Counted from the stretch's first letter, positions 11,830-23,455 are shown. The stretch is DNA of 64,000 bases from Moringa oleifera (GCA_021397835.1 JAJFZO010000407.1:1612001-1676000), one strand, 5' to 3'. Numbers and translations: made by a program. The notes: a model not told the origin generated them from the letters alone.

Positions 11830-14800
11830 ATGGCAACCAGCTCTACTTCTCAGAAGCCATACGTGATCCCCAGAGAGTCCTGGAAGACCGGAAAGATTCT
11901 AAAACACTGCGACAATGATGTCATCCCTACCTTGAAGGAAATTATGGATGACTCTCAGAAGGAGAAGTTTGAAGGGACCTGCTTAGGGCATTTTCTACAC
12001 TTGCACAAAGATTTCAACTTCTCTGGGATTATTGTCCACAATCTTCTGCTGCGAGAGATACAACAAAACCGCGAGGACGAAATGTGGTTTAGGCTGGGGC
12101 AGAATGAAGTTCGCTTTAGCAAAATCGAATTCTGCCTAATCACTGGCTTGAAGTTTGGCGAGCTACCGGACACAGACAAAATTGCAGAAAATCCATCTGG
12201 TATTCTCGCTAAATACTTCGGCGGGCGGGGTAACGTCAGCGGTAGTAGCATCAAGACAAGGCTGCTGGAAGGAGAGTTCGAAGACGAAGATGACAAGCTA
12301 AAGTTGGCCTTGCTGTATCTGCTAAATGGTTTCATCAAAGGCCATGACGAGCGCCAGTATGTACCCACGTGGCAGTTCCATTTAGTAGATAACATTGAAG
12401 CCTTCAACTGCTTTCCATGGGGCACATGGGTGTACTGCAACTCCTTGCAACATTTTAAGAAGGCAGTTACGAATCGAGCCATGGACGTTAAAAGGGTCAA
12501 CTACAATGCCTATGGCTTCATATGGGCACTGCAAGTAAGGATCATACCTTTTTTATTTTTTTTTCATTTATTTAATTGAATACATGTTTTATCTTCATGA
12601 AGCCTAACTTGATTTTCTCTTCTTTTTCCATAGATTTTTGCCTTCGAAGTGATTCCTGCTACCAACATGCACGGTAGTAGGTTGTCAGGCTCGAACCTGC
12701 CATTGCCTAGAATTTGCCGATGGAGGTTCCATCGGAAGCCACATGCAGCAGATTGCAAGAAGATTTTCACTAACACTGTAAGTATACTTATCATGTCTTC
12801 ATTTTCATTTCGTACATACCATTCTGATTTCGTGTCTTCATTTTTCAATTTCGTACCTTCATTCAAATATTTGTGTCATTTTTCAAATTCGTACCTTAAT
12901 TCTCAATTTCGTACCTACATGCATTCTCAATTTCGTATCTTCAATTTTTTGTTTCGTGTCTATATTCTCAATTTCGTGTCTTCATTTTTCATCGTACCTT
13001 AATTCTCAAATTCGTACCTACATGCATTCTCAATTCGTGTCTTTAATTTTTAATTTCGTGCCTATATTCTCAATTTTGTGCCTTCATTTTTCAATTTCGT
13101 ACCTTTTATTCTAAATTTTGTGCCTTTATTTTTCAATTTCGTACCTTTTATTATCAATTTCGTGCCTTTATTTTGTAATTTCGTACCTTAATTCCTCATT
13201 TCGTACCTTCATTCTTCATTTTGTTTCTTCTATTTTCAATTTAGAAGCTTCATTTTGTTTTTTCAGATGGGGGCTAAGCTAAAGTTAGAGCCAACAATTG
13301 CTGAGAGTCATGCCCCCTATTATGTTGGCGTTGAAGATTCGATCATGCCATTGCAGCCACATGCTCAATCCAATGTGCCGGCTACACGATCGAGTGGGGA
13401 TGAGGACACTGTGGAGGGCCTCATCCAGGACAAGTCAACCAAATTGCCTGCTGCTTTGCCAAAGCAATATAAGGTATGTATTCTTCATAATAGAAATGAG
13501 TTTTGTTGTTGTGTTTTATCATTAACAACTTATGTTACTTTCAGCGCCGAGTTGGCTTTCTTCCTGTCGAACGACCGAGGGATCATGCATCTGATGAAGT
13601 CGTCAGTGATAGAAGAGAGCCGAGGCCACAGATGATGGCCCCTGAGGTGCGGGAGTACAACATTGAGGGTGAAGCACCTGGCGCAGAAAGAAATGCAGAT
13701 GATTCAGAAGTTTGCCGTCGCCTCACTGCTATGAAGGTGAAATTAGATCTCCTTGAGGCGAGGCTAAACCAAATGGAATCACAAAATGAAAGACGCCATG
13801 AGGAGCAAATGGCAATCTTAAAATCCATCCAGCTCTCCCTGGATGGATACGGATTTGGTGCTCGAGACCCTCCCCGCCCTATGTCAGAACCAGTTCCTAA
13901 TGATGTAAGTAATGTCGTATGTAACAATTACTTTATATTCAATTTTTAATATTGTACAACTTATTACATAAGGATGAAATCTTTAATTGTGTTTTCTTTC
14001 TTTCAGGGTGTCAATGCAGGCTCCACATCAAATCTTCCCATCATTGAGGAAGCTGGGGCTTATGCAGAGGAAGTGGCCACTGCAGGGCCAATGGATGAGG
14101 AAGTGGCCCCTGCAGTAGATCCACAAAATGAAGCTGTGGGAGGCTTGGCTATTACCCCAGTTGAGGCAACTGACAGTGTGCTGCCAGTTGTTAGGACCCG
14201 TAAAAGGTTAAGACAACTGTGCAGCCCATATGTCAACCTTAACACTGGGGAAAAAAGAGCCAAGTACTCTCACATGCTGAGTACAAAGGCCAAATTCTCA
14301 GACAATATCCTCAGTGCATTTAACGAGTTCATGAGTGGCCAATCATAGTAAGTCATTTATAGTTACATTTTATGTTTTATTAGCTAGATTGAATTTTTAT
14401 TTTTTAACTTGTACTTACACTCTATTTTCATTTTTTTTAGCCGCAATGTAGGTATCGGCCATTCAGTTAGTACAGAGTGGTTTAAGGCCTTCAAAGACAA
14501 TGATGAATGGGTCGATGACTCTGTAAGTTAGTTAATTTACAAACTATTGTTCTTTACATTCTTACCATACTCGAATTAGCATTCGTGCCTTCACTTCGTA
14601 TGCTGATTTAATTTTACATTATTATTTTTGTTGTGTCAAACAGCATATTGAAGCATATTTGAGTCTCCTTCGAAGAAGGCAGAGGGAGTTCCCACAAGAA
14701 TATGCACAAGATGTTTGCATCTGCGATCGTGGCTCTATGTAAGTTTTTTGGACTTTAATTGTTTAGATGCTTTATATTCAATTTGTTTATTGACTTTGTT

Positions 14801-15574
14801 TTGCTCAATTTTGTAGACAGCAATGTTTTACATTTACAACGAATATCAAGCGGATCCAGATGCTGATTGTCCTCCTCCACACTCCAATTTTGAAGCACAC
14901 AAATGGGAACCAAACTTCCTGGATCGTGTGAGAGGCAACTTCAGTCATGATTGTCCATCTTGGCACACTGTAAATAAGGTATGTATATCTTCATTGGTTG
15001 GAACACAAATTATTTTCTTGCAATATTACTTACACTCTTAACTGACATTTAAATAATATTTTTCAATGTAGTTGATGGTTCCATGCCACGTAGGGGGATC
15101 TCACTGGCTGTTAGTGGTTGTGGATCTGAAGACATTTTCCTTAAGGATTTATGACTCTTCCCGACAAGAGATCCCCAGTGAGGTGCGTATTCGGCAACAA
15201 AATCCCCTCAGATATATGCTACCTAGCTACATGGCTAGCGGGGGATATTTCATGCAGAAACCAGAGGTTAATAAGCCGAATATTCCACTCTCCTGCACAC
15301 TAGAGCCAAAGAACAAGGTCCCCCAGCAGAGAAAAAGGTAAGAGTCTTTTTTTGCTAATTATTATCCTTATTTAGAAGTTTTATGTTCAATGTTAATTTC
15401 TTTTAACTGTGTTGTTTTTTTTTCAGTGGCAATTGCGGACCTCACATGCTGTACATAATAGAGCATTTGCTAACTGGGAAGACACTCAAATACACTGACA
15501 AAGACATGCCAAAGATACGAAAACATATGACATTACATGTATTTGCTAATTCAATTGTAGATGATAAGGGTTAA
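11830..15574 (+). CDS. ULP1-like (C48) cysteine peptidase gene carried by the MULE, probably frame-broken
   Basis: Encodes an N-terminal DUF1985-like region and a C-terminal Ulp1/SENP-type (SUMO protease-like) domain. Exons: 11830-12534, 12634-12777, 13267-13473, 13545-13904, 14007-14347, 14441-14522, 14644-14738, about 14817-14978, 15072-15337 and 15427-15574 (TAA). All junctions are in frame except exon 7 to exon 8. The peptidase domain shows His in GGSHWLLVVVDL, Asp in LRIYDSS and Cys in SGNCGPHML. A Gln lies six residues before Cys, as in Ulp1, with Asn replacing the usual Asp before Cys. The middle is charged and holds a predicted coiled coil (around MKVKLDLLEARLNQMESQ). The exon 7 donor (AT|GTAAGT) and the only nearby acceptors put exon 8 out of frame. 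An indel, or use of a weak alternative donor, is needed to reach the conserved frame. Function of captured ULP genes in transposition is unknown. Confidence 0.8.
12806..13245 (+). repeat. TCGTACC array inside intron 2 of the ULP1-like gene
   Basis: The intron between exons 12634-12777 and 13267-13473 is almost wholly built from roughly 20-bp units resembling CTCAATTTCGTACCTTCATT. TCGTACC occurs nine times exactly, interspersed with variants TCGTGTC, TCGTGCC and TTGTGCC. All copies have the same orientation as in the array at 11571-11795. Confidence 0.9.
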
Positions 15575-15596
15575 AACATTTTTATTCTTTTTACAT

Positions 15597-15821
15597 TACA
15601 TTGTATTCATTTGTATATACATTCAAAAATTGTGTATAATATTTTTTTGCAAATAAAAGAATCATTTACAGTACATTGTATTCATTTGTATATACATTCA
15701 AAAATTGTGTATAATATTTTTTTGCAAATAAAAGAATCATTTACAGTACATTGTATTCATTTGTATATACATTCAAAAATTGTGTATAATATTTTTTTGC
15801 AAATAAAAAAATCATTTACAG
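15597..15821. repeat. Three 75-bp tandem repeats downstream of the ULP1-like stop
   Basis: Units start at 15597, 15672 and 15747. The first two look identical and the third differs by very few bases (one G to A), so the amplification is recent. Because 75 is a multiple of three, a spurious open frame of repeated 25-residue blocks runs through it. The array begins 22 bases after the stop codon, in the presumed 3' UTR. Confidence 0.95.
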
Positions 15822-15917
15822 TGCATTGTGCAATCATTTTACTTCTTCTCTAATCTACAAAAAAAATTTCATTATATTGTTAGTGTTCATTGAAGACTCT
15901 TGAATGTGCATGAACAT

Positions 15918-16430
15918 TGAAGATACGATTTCACTAATAAAGGTGCGATTTATTTACCATTAAAGGTACGATTTTTCTATCAAAGTACGAATTAATAGTA
16001 CGATATAATACATAAGGTACGATTTTTCCAAAAAAAGGTACGAATTAATGATACGATATAATATATAAGGTACGATTTCACGGCTAAATGTACGAAATGA
16101 TTGGGAGATTCAATATTTAAGATACGATTTTTAATGTTGCATTTTTGAAAAAGATGGTACGAATTAAAGGTACGATTTATTATTTAAAACATGAATACAA
16201 TGTACGATTTTACTAATAAACGTACGAATTAAAGGGGTGACATATTATGCAAGGTATGATTTTATGAATAAAGGTGCGAAATGATGGTGCGATTCAATAT
16301 TTAAGTTACGATTTTATTGTTACAAGTGTGAAAATGACCGTGCGAATTGAAGGCACGATTTTTAATTTAAGATACGATTACAATGTACGCTTTCACTAAT
16401 AAAGGTGCGAATTAAAGGTACGAATTAAGA
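15918..16430 (-). repeat. Inverse-orientation GGTACGA array between the two MULE genes
   Basis: About 17 copies of TACGA, seven as GGTACGA, in loose units alternating GGTACGATTT and GGTACGAATTAA. On the + strand the orientation is opposite to the arrays in the left half, so it reads TCGTACC on the strand of the neighbouring transposase gene. It fills the tail-to-tail spacer. Confidence 0.88.
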
Positions 16431-16507
16431 ATATCAAAATAATATACCAATCAGTAATAAAAAATAAGTTTGCAAATAATAATAATATAATCAAAACATT
16501 AGAATTA

Positions 16508-19226
16508 TCATAAACCATTTGTGTCATCATCTAGTGAAGTTGAATTGAGAGGCATTTTACAAGTTTGTGAATTATGCCCAACTATACCACAATTACGACA
16601 TTTACGACGCAACTGATCAGGCACCTTAGACGATCGAGAGTGACTCACTCCATCATAATATTGTGGATTCGAGCACGTCAATCGATTGTGTCCATATTGC
16701 ATGCATCTAGAGCACTTCTTTTGGACCGTCCTCTCCCCACCAGAGGGTATTCTCCGTTTTTTAGGACGCCCTGCTGACTTACCATTATTTGGTGGTAATA
16801 CAATAACTCTTCTAACTTCCTCAGGTACATCCCAATCAGACTTATCACCAATTGGATATACAGGCTCAGAGTACGCTGCTACTAGTTGATCCTGCTTATA
16901 GTAGTTAGAGCAAAGAGTTATGAAGTCAATATTACGTTCCCTGTAAAAAAGGCCAAATTTGTGAAGTTAATACAAGCAATAACAATGAATAATTAAAAAA
17001 TAGAGGAAATTGTCAAAATTAGCATCAATGTCACCTGGAAGCTGCTAGTGCATGTGCACATGGCAAGAGATCAGCCTGAAACTCTCTACAAGTGCAAGTA
17101 CGTTCAATAAGATTCACAATTGCCTCCTTACCCTTCTGCCTAACTAAAAATACATTCCAATCAACATTGGAAGCTGTCATTTGTAATGAAACTTTTTGTC
17201 TCTCAGTCATCAATGAGTGAGCCCATTCTGTTAGTTGTGACCTCCAAATTTTAGCTCTCTCAAGTCGATTATAGAACCAACGTTGCATCATGTCTCGAAT
17301 GAATTCCAATAGAGCTGTCACGGGTAACTCTCAAGCAAATCGCAGACACGAATTCAAGCTCTCAGCTATGTTAGTGGTCATGAGTTGATATCGTCTTAGG
17401 GGGCAATACACACGTGACCATTTTCTCGGATCTTCCTTCATGATATATTCGAATGCTTTAGGGTGATTAGCCTGCAACTCAGTCATCAATTTATTAAATT
17501 CAGACTCTCGATATACCCTTGCTGCATTATAAAATATCTTAGATGTATCTTCCCTCTTGAATTTATTCTTTATATTTTGAGCCATATGCCACGAACATAA
17601 ACCATGACAAAAATTGGGGAAGACCTTTGCGATGGCATTTGCAATACTGACATGACGATCTGATATAATAACCAAGTCCTCAACCGAGCCTATAGCTTCT
17701 TTCAGTTGCCGTAAGAACCACTCCCATGCATCATAGTTCTCGGAGTCACCATAACCGAATGCTAGTGGATATATCTGTTCATTCCCATCTTTGCACGCCG
17801 CTACAAACATTACACCGTGAAACCTTCCTTTTAAGTGAGTGGCATCGATAGCAATGACCGGTCTGATTACTAAATGGAACCCCTTCAATGATTGCCCAAG
17901 AGCCACAAATAAATACTTAAATCGATTAGTTCCATCTTCAATACATATGTGAGCCTTAGTTCCTGGATTAATTGTTTGCAACATGTGGCAGTATGACGGC
18001 AATTGTTGATATGACTCAATTGGGTCACCATATGTAAGAGACAACGCATACTCTTTAGCCTTCCAAGCTTTACTGTATAAAATTTGTATGCCATAGAGTT
18101 CTTTCATATCACCCATGATATCTTTCGGCTTAATGATTCTAGTATTAGTAGACAACTTTTGAGCCATAATTTCTCCAATAATGGCAGAACTTGCTTATCG
18201 ATGTCGTCGATGCAACTCTTCAACTGTGCAAGTGTGTGTCAAATCACACCTTCTAATTTGAAAGAATTGTCCTTGTGCAACTCTCACAGCACGAATCTTC
18301 CATGCACAATTTCTTTCTCTACAAGCAATCTCAAATAATGATTTGTTAGACCTAGTGACTCTAAACTCAAAGTTCTCAGTTAAAGCATGCACACCCAAAA
18401 ATCGCTTCAGCTCTTTTTTGTTCGGAAAAAACTGACCTCTAGCAAGGGTGTCAATTGGAGTCACTGATTCCATAGTAGAAGTCGACGTAAGACCGTGTAA
18501 TTCAGCACCCAACACACCATACCGTCTGACAACACCATCACTTGGATTATTATGTACTTCCGGGCATGTGACTGGGATATAAGGTGGGACAGGACGTAGA
18601 TTCTCATTCAATTCTTCATTGTCATGTTCTGCTTCTGGAATGGGTTCACATTGATCTTCACTGGTGGGTTGAGTAGGATGAGTTTCCATGATTGGGTATT
18701 TACACCTAATATCATAGTCCACCCGCTCATCCAAGTTGATCACATCGGTATGGATCTCATTAGTATGCTGAGTGTCAACGGGAGTCTCACTATGGATGAA
18801 TGGTTCAATTCCATATACATCTAATTCAATAGTTGGATTACTCCCAGAACAACTTATGTTAATAGGATTGACTCGTCTTGAAATTTCACCTTCACATAAA
18901 CTTTGTCTATTCTCAACAAAATTTCTCTCCACTAGATCAACAATCACACGAGGAACTATGCTGTCATCGTACAACATAAACTCAACATCGTCATCATTCA
19001 CTAACTCAATTTTGCTAGCAATTTTTTCAGATCTTACTATAGTATGCAGTACAACATCAGTCATAGTGAAATCAACCTCCACACAAGATTTAACCAAATC
19101 CAGCAACTGCACATATGTTAAACCCCTCCGAACAATATATCCCTTAGTTTTGATATATCTGCCAACATACTCAAAACTACCACTGGACTCAAACCACTCA
19201 CCATTCTAAGTTACAATTATCCGCAT
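16508..19226 (-). pseudogene. MURA-type MULE transposase, three nonsense codons
   Basis: Two coding exons: 19226-17035 and 16940-16508, joined in frame (AG|G). Reading through the stops gives about 874 residues. From the N-terminus: a start typical of MULE transposases (MRIIVT then NGEW); a long acidic region; a MuDR-type domain (RGQFFPNKKELKRF to HTC); a MULE transposase core with Asp residues in VIAIDATHLKG and LVIISDRHVS plus the conserved CSWHMAQN; a SWIM zinc finger (CTC...CAH, in CTCREFQADLLPCAH); and, in exon 2, two CCHC zinc knuckles (CSRCMQYGHNRLTC and CRNCGIVGHNSQTC). In-frame stops are at 19206-19208 (TAG), 18195-18197 (TAA) and 17331-17333 (TGA). All three are explicable by a C-to-T change on the coding strand. 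No indel is seen, so decay is recent. The acceptor just before the ATG implies a 5' UTR intron, as in the ULP1-like gene. Confidence 0.9.
17003..17026 (+). repeat. 24-bp copy of the MULE right terminus inside the transposase intron (inverted)
   Basis: These 24 bases (starting GAGGAAATTGTC and ending TTAGCATC) are the exact reverse complement of 19984-20007, the proposed right end of the MULE. They lie in the intron 16941-17034, nine bases past its 5' splice site. Similarity stops abruptly on both sides. Confidence 0.95.
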
Positions 19227-19284
19227 TCTGTAAAGAAAATATTTCAAATTACAACTGAAAATAATTACTTATAACATAAAATAA

Positions 19285-19480
19285 TGCACGATTTCATAAA
19301 CTTGTTACGATTTCATGATAGAAGTTACGAATTATCATAATCATGTTACGATTTACTAAGACATGATTTTCAAACATATATATTTTTTCATATTCTATAT
19401 ATAATCGAATATTTAAGCTACATTGTTGCGCAAATGCATAATTATGTTACGATTTATCAATTAAGATACGATTTTTAAAT
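19285..19480 (-). repeat. Right subterminal TACGA motif cluster of the MULE
   Basis: Four GTTACGA copies plus GATACGA and GCACGA, at 19285-19480, upstream of the transposase ATG and about 530-720 bases from the right end. Orientation matches the array at 15918-16430. It mirrors the left subterminal array, which lies about 560-780 bases from the left end. Confidence 0.8.
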
Positions 19481-21839
19481 ATATATATATATATATACAT
19501 ATATATACATTCATATATATGGAAGAACACAAATTATATTCAAGCTACATTATTGTTCAAAGGTATACCCGTTACCCTTTTCACCTTCGAGCACGTTCTG
19601 ATTTTGAAGACAAATATGTTGTGAAAACACACGAGATTGAGAAATATGCACTCAAAAATATGAGCTTTCTTCTCTGCAGGACAAATAGTTAAAAATGTTA
19701 GTGACTACCTTCGATTCCTTCTTTGGATCTTGGATACAAAGGAGGGAAGAAAAAACCAAAAGAGAGAGCAAAGAAAAACTCAGACACAAGAAAAAGAGGT
19801 CGGAGAGAGAGAGACAGCTCAAATGAAGAAAGTATTCAGACAAATCTCCTCAATTTTTGAATTATTTTAATTTCAAGGGTATCGTTGTCTTTTTTAAGGG
19901 TATTTTCGTCTTTCTGATACATGTAAGTGCTAAAAAAAAACAACTTAATAAAAGAAGTTTCTTTTGCAAAAAAATATTGGCGGGATGCTAATTTTGACAA
20001 TTTCCTCAAAAAATTATAATGTAAAAATTATTTTTTTATTAAGCTACTTTAATTCTAAGCCTCTGTCAAGGATAAACTTTATTCCCATAAACTCATCTCT
20101 TCTTTTGGCTTTAAGCTAGAGATGGCTTTTACTATATCATTGGCCATAATGATACAATTTATAAGTCTAAATGAAACTACTACTACTACTAATAATAATA
20201 ATAACAAGAAAAAAAAAAGCAAAAGTTTGGTTCAAAATAATTTATATCGTTATCAAAAAATAATATTTTTATATATGAAGAATAATTGAAAATATATGAC
20301 ACGTGCTTTTTAATTTTTAACTAAAAGTAAATATCATCAATATAGATAATATGTCGCTTAATTATCAAATTTCACATCATTCAATCAATATATTAATCAA
20401 TGTTTATTCACATGTTTATAATTACATTTTTAAAATTAATAGATTGTGTTACATATATGCAATGTGGCAATGTTCCCATTTGAAAATTTGATATTGCCAA
20501 ATATTCAAGACGTTATGAAAAGTTTAAAAATACTAAAAATTAAAATGATGACACGATAAAAGAATTGAAATGGACAAGCTTTAATAATCTTGACCATATT
20601 CTAATAAAATATTTTTATTTAAAAAATAAAATGCTTCAAATACATGATTGATTGATCATTACAGTTTCGATACCATTAAGTATTAACATGTAATATTTTA
20701 TTATTGTTGACCTATAATATTGTAAAGGGTTTTAATGTAAATCAATGATATAACTCAAAATATAATTTAATGTTAAGTGCCAAATAAGATTGAGAAGAAA
20801 TGATTGAAAATATTAATAAAAAAATTACATAATTGACAGAAGACCATTTTTATTATAAATGTGAATTATCGATATTTTTAAAAAATAAAAAAAAATAATT
20901 AGCAAAGTCAAAATTAATTTTCACTTCAAATACCGGTAAATATGTCTATATATATATATATAGATTTTGAGACATAATTATGCTACAATGATGAACTCTG
21001 CGTGTAGGCAAGGCAAAAATGAAATAAGTTACTAGCTGACTTAATTCAAAACTTGTCGGGCCAGCGCTGGGAAGTATGACAAACTCTGTCTTTCAAATAA
21101 AAGCGTAAATCCAATGCACCACATGTTGAAAAAATGTAGGTGACAACGATAAGTCATGGCACATGGATCAATTCTAAATCAAAATTCAAACATAAAAGAG
21201 ATACTTGTCTCCCTACCTTAAAAGAAAAAGATTTAACTTTTGATTGCGAATTGATGTTGTTTGAAAATAATCTAAGTTATGATGGAGACACATAAAACGG
21301 ATTTTTTAATAATACTTAAAATAAATAAAATTTATAAAATAAAATAAAATTTAAAAAATCATTACAATATTATTAAAGTATCTTTCAACGTTTAAGTTAT
21401 TGATGGATAATTGTTTTTTTTTTTAGCAAAACTCTATTTAATTTATTATTAAACTTGAATAATGAAAGGTATTTTAATTATATTACGATTGTATTTTAAT
21501 TTTTATTTTATCTAAAATTTTTTATCTTAAATATTATTAAAAAAATTTCACGTGTCTCCATTACAACTCAAATTATTTTCAAGTAACGTCACAAAATAAT
21601 ATTTTTGTGCAAGTATATTAATAACATGAAGAGCTTAGATAGAAGATTTTGACCATAGGTGCATGATGATTTGAAAATTTATAAATTATCATTAAAAAAT
21701 TATATCATAGTATAATAATAAACGATTGTCTGATAATATAATTTAAGTAATCATAAAAAACTTTAAATTATATCTATTTTTAATTTGAATATTACAAATA
21801 TCAATTGGTTGAATTGTACCTTTAATCTTTAATTTGGTT

Positions 21840-22180
21840 TCATTTTTATTTTATTAAAAATTTATAAAAAATAAAGACATTTAAATCAAGAATTTTATAT
21901 GACTAATTTTAACTTAAATTTTTTTATATGTGAAAAAATATTTAACTACCATTACATAAAAAAATTAATTTTATTTTGATTTTAAAAATATTATTTAAAG
22001 ATTTTATACTATCAATATTTTTAAAAGTTTATTAAAATAAATAAAAATTATTCAAAATTAAGGAGTAGACTCAAAATAAAGTATATAATTTATTTAAGTC
22101 ATTTTTTGATATATTAAATTAAACAAAAAATATCATTAATTTTTTTAATCATTTGAATCAAGATCTAAATTAAATTAAAT
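21840..22180 (+). repeat. Dispersed AT-rich repeat, copy A
   Basis: Shares an ordered series of blocks with the copies at 22750, 48270 and 50850: an AATTTTAACTTAAATTTTTT-like block, then GTGAAAAAATATTTAACTACC, and about 130 bases later AATAAAGTATATAATTTATTTAAGTCATT. Boundaries are approximate and no coding sequence is present. Confidence 0.6.
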
Positions 22181-22749
22181 TTAAAATTTAAAATTACAAT
22201 TAAACCAATGGATACTTCAAGATTCAAAATAAAAAGTATTTATAATTTAATTTAAAAATTTTTATTTTATTATTTATTTTTTATTTATGTAGCTTAAAAA
22301 AGATTTTATTAATCAGTATGTGTATGTTTTATATTCTAATTTTAAATTTACGTGAATAAGTTTATGATATTAAATTATTCATAAATAATTTAATTTTAAT
22401 ATATTAATAAAAGTATTATAAAAATTTAAGAATCATAAATATAGAAAGACATCAAAAGAGAAATCACAAATATATTTAACGTTCAGCATGATTTTTGTTT
22501 GTTTCCACAATCTCAACAACCAAAATATATGTACTTTTACATGATGGAAAACTTTATCTCTATTTCACAAATGAAAGTAGCCAAAAGACTTCACTTTTTT
22601 TTTTTTTTTTCCAAAGCAAATATAAAACAAACTCTACATATATATATATATATATATTGTATAATATTTTAATATTTATTTCATATCATCAAATAAATAT
22701 TAATTTTCAAAAAGTTACCCATCAAAATTTTATATATTAATTTAAATGA

Positions 22750-23090
22750 AATTAAACTTTATTAACTTTTAAAAATTAAAAATATTTAAATTAAAAATTT
22801 TATAGAATAAATTTTGACTTAAAATTTTTTATAAAAGCAAATTCAAATTACCGTAACAAAAATTTTAAAATTTTTCATATATTAAAAATATATATTTACA
22901 TTATCGAAAAGTTAAAAATTTATAAAAATAGATTTTAAATTTGAAATTATTAAAATTTAAAAAATAAATATAAAATAAAGTAAAGATTTATTCGAGTCAT
23001 TTATGAGCTATTTTAACAGTGAAAATGTTTTATTTTTTATAACTATTTGAGTTAAAATTTAATTTATAATAAATTAATAAATCAAAATTT
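22750..23090 (+). repeat. Dispersed AT-rich repeat, copy B
   Basis: Contains ATTTAAATTAAAAATTTTAT, AAATTTTGACTTAAAATTTT, AAATTACCGTAACAAAAATT and later AATAAAGTAAAGATTTATTC followed by GAGTCATTTATGAG, in the same order as copy A. About 570 bases separate it from copy A. Confidence 0.6.
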
Positions 23091-23455
23091 AATTTATCAT
23101 CTTTTCAAATATAAATAAATTAATGATATGAAATAAATATCAAAATTTTATATATTTTTACTTTAATTATTGAATATAAATTTTTATTAATTAAAAACTT
23201 AACATCTACAAGTTAATATTACTAAATTTTAAATTTAAATTGCGTTACTTAATATTAACATTGCCCGACAAAGATACAGGAAGCACGTGGGACACTTGTG
23301 TTTGTGGCAACATGCGGCGGCGCACCAAATCTTCTTGGAAAGACAAAACTGCTTGACCTTGACGTGATAAAAAGTTGCCGCGAAAAGCAGCCAACCAGAT
23401 TGAGAAAATCTCTTCTATTCGCCCAACAGCCAAACGGGCTTTGTCTCCGTTGGTC

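Larger units (their letters stand above)
11013..20007. mobile_element. Mutator-like element (MULE) carrying a ULP1-like peptidase gene and a decayed transposase
   Basis: About 9 kb holding a ULP1-like gene (+) and a MURA-type transposase gene (-), tail to tail. This is the arrangement of ULP1-carrying MULEs described in plants (KAONASHI-type in Arabidopsis, CUMULE in melon; from knowledge). The ends are proposed from several signs. A 9-bp direct repeat AAAAAATTA sits at 11004-11012 and 20008-20016, the usual MULE target-site size. Three sequence blocks also occur in inverted order at both ends: TCAAAATTAG (11062-11071 against the complement of 19988-19997), TTTTTAGCAC (11083-11092 against 19927-19936), and an AAGACRAAAWTAYCCTT-like block (11106-11122 against 19894-19912). 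The terminal repeats are thus diverged. The 9-bp repeat is low-complexity and block alignment would place the left end nearer 11045, so the left border is uncertain by about 40 bases. Confidence 0.78.
20017..23455. other. AT-rich intergenic DNA with dispersed repeats
   Basis: Between the MULE and the HPt gene. Most is poly-A/T tract DNA with no credible coding frame. It contains two same-orientation copies of a dispersed AT-rich repeat (listed separately), a (TA)n run near 22630-22650 and an 18-T homopolymer near 22595. Confidence 0.65.

Noticed and set aside
15611..15853. 80-codon frame made of repeated 25-residue blocks
   Set aside because: Fully explained by the 75-bp tandem repeats in the 3' flank of the ULP1-like gene.
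11004..20016. The 9-bp AAAAAATTA repeat as proof of exact MULE borders
   Set aside because: Kept as supporting evidence only. It is low-complexity in an AT-rich setting, and alignment of the terminal blocks would put the left end about 40 bases further in.
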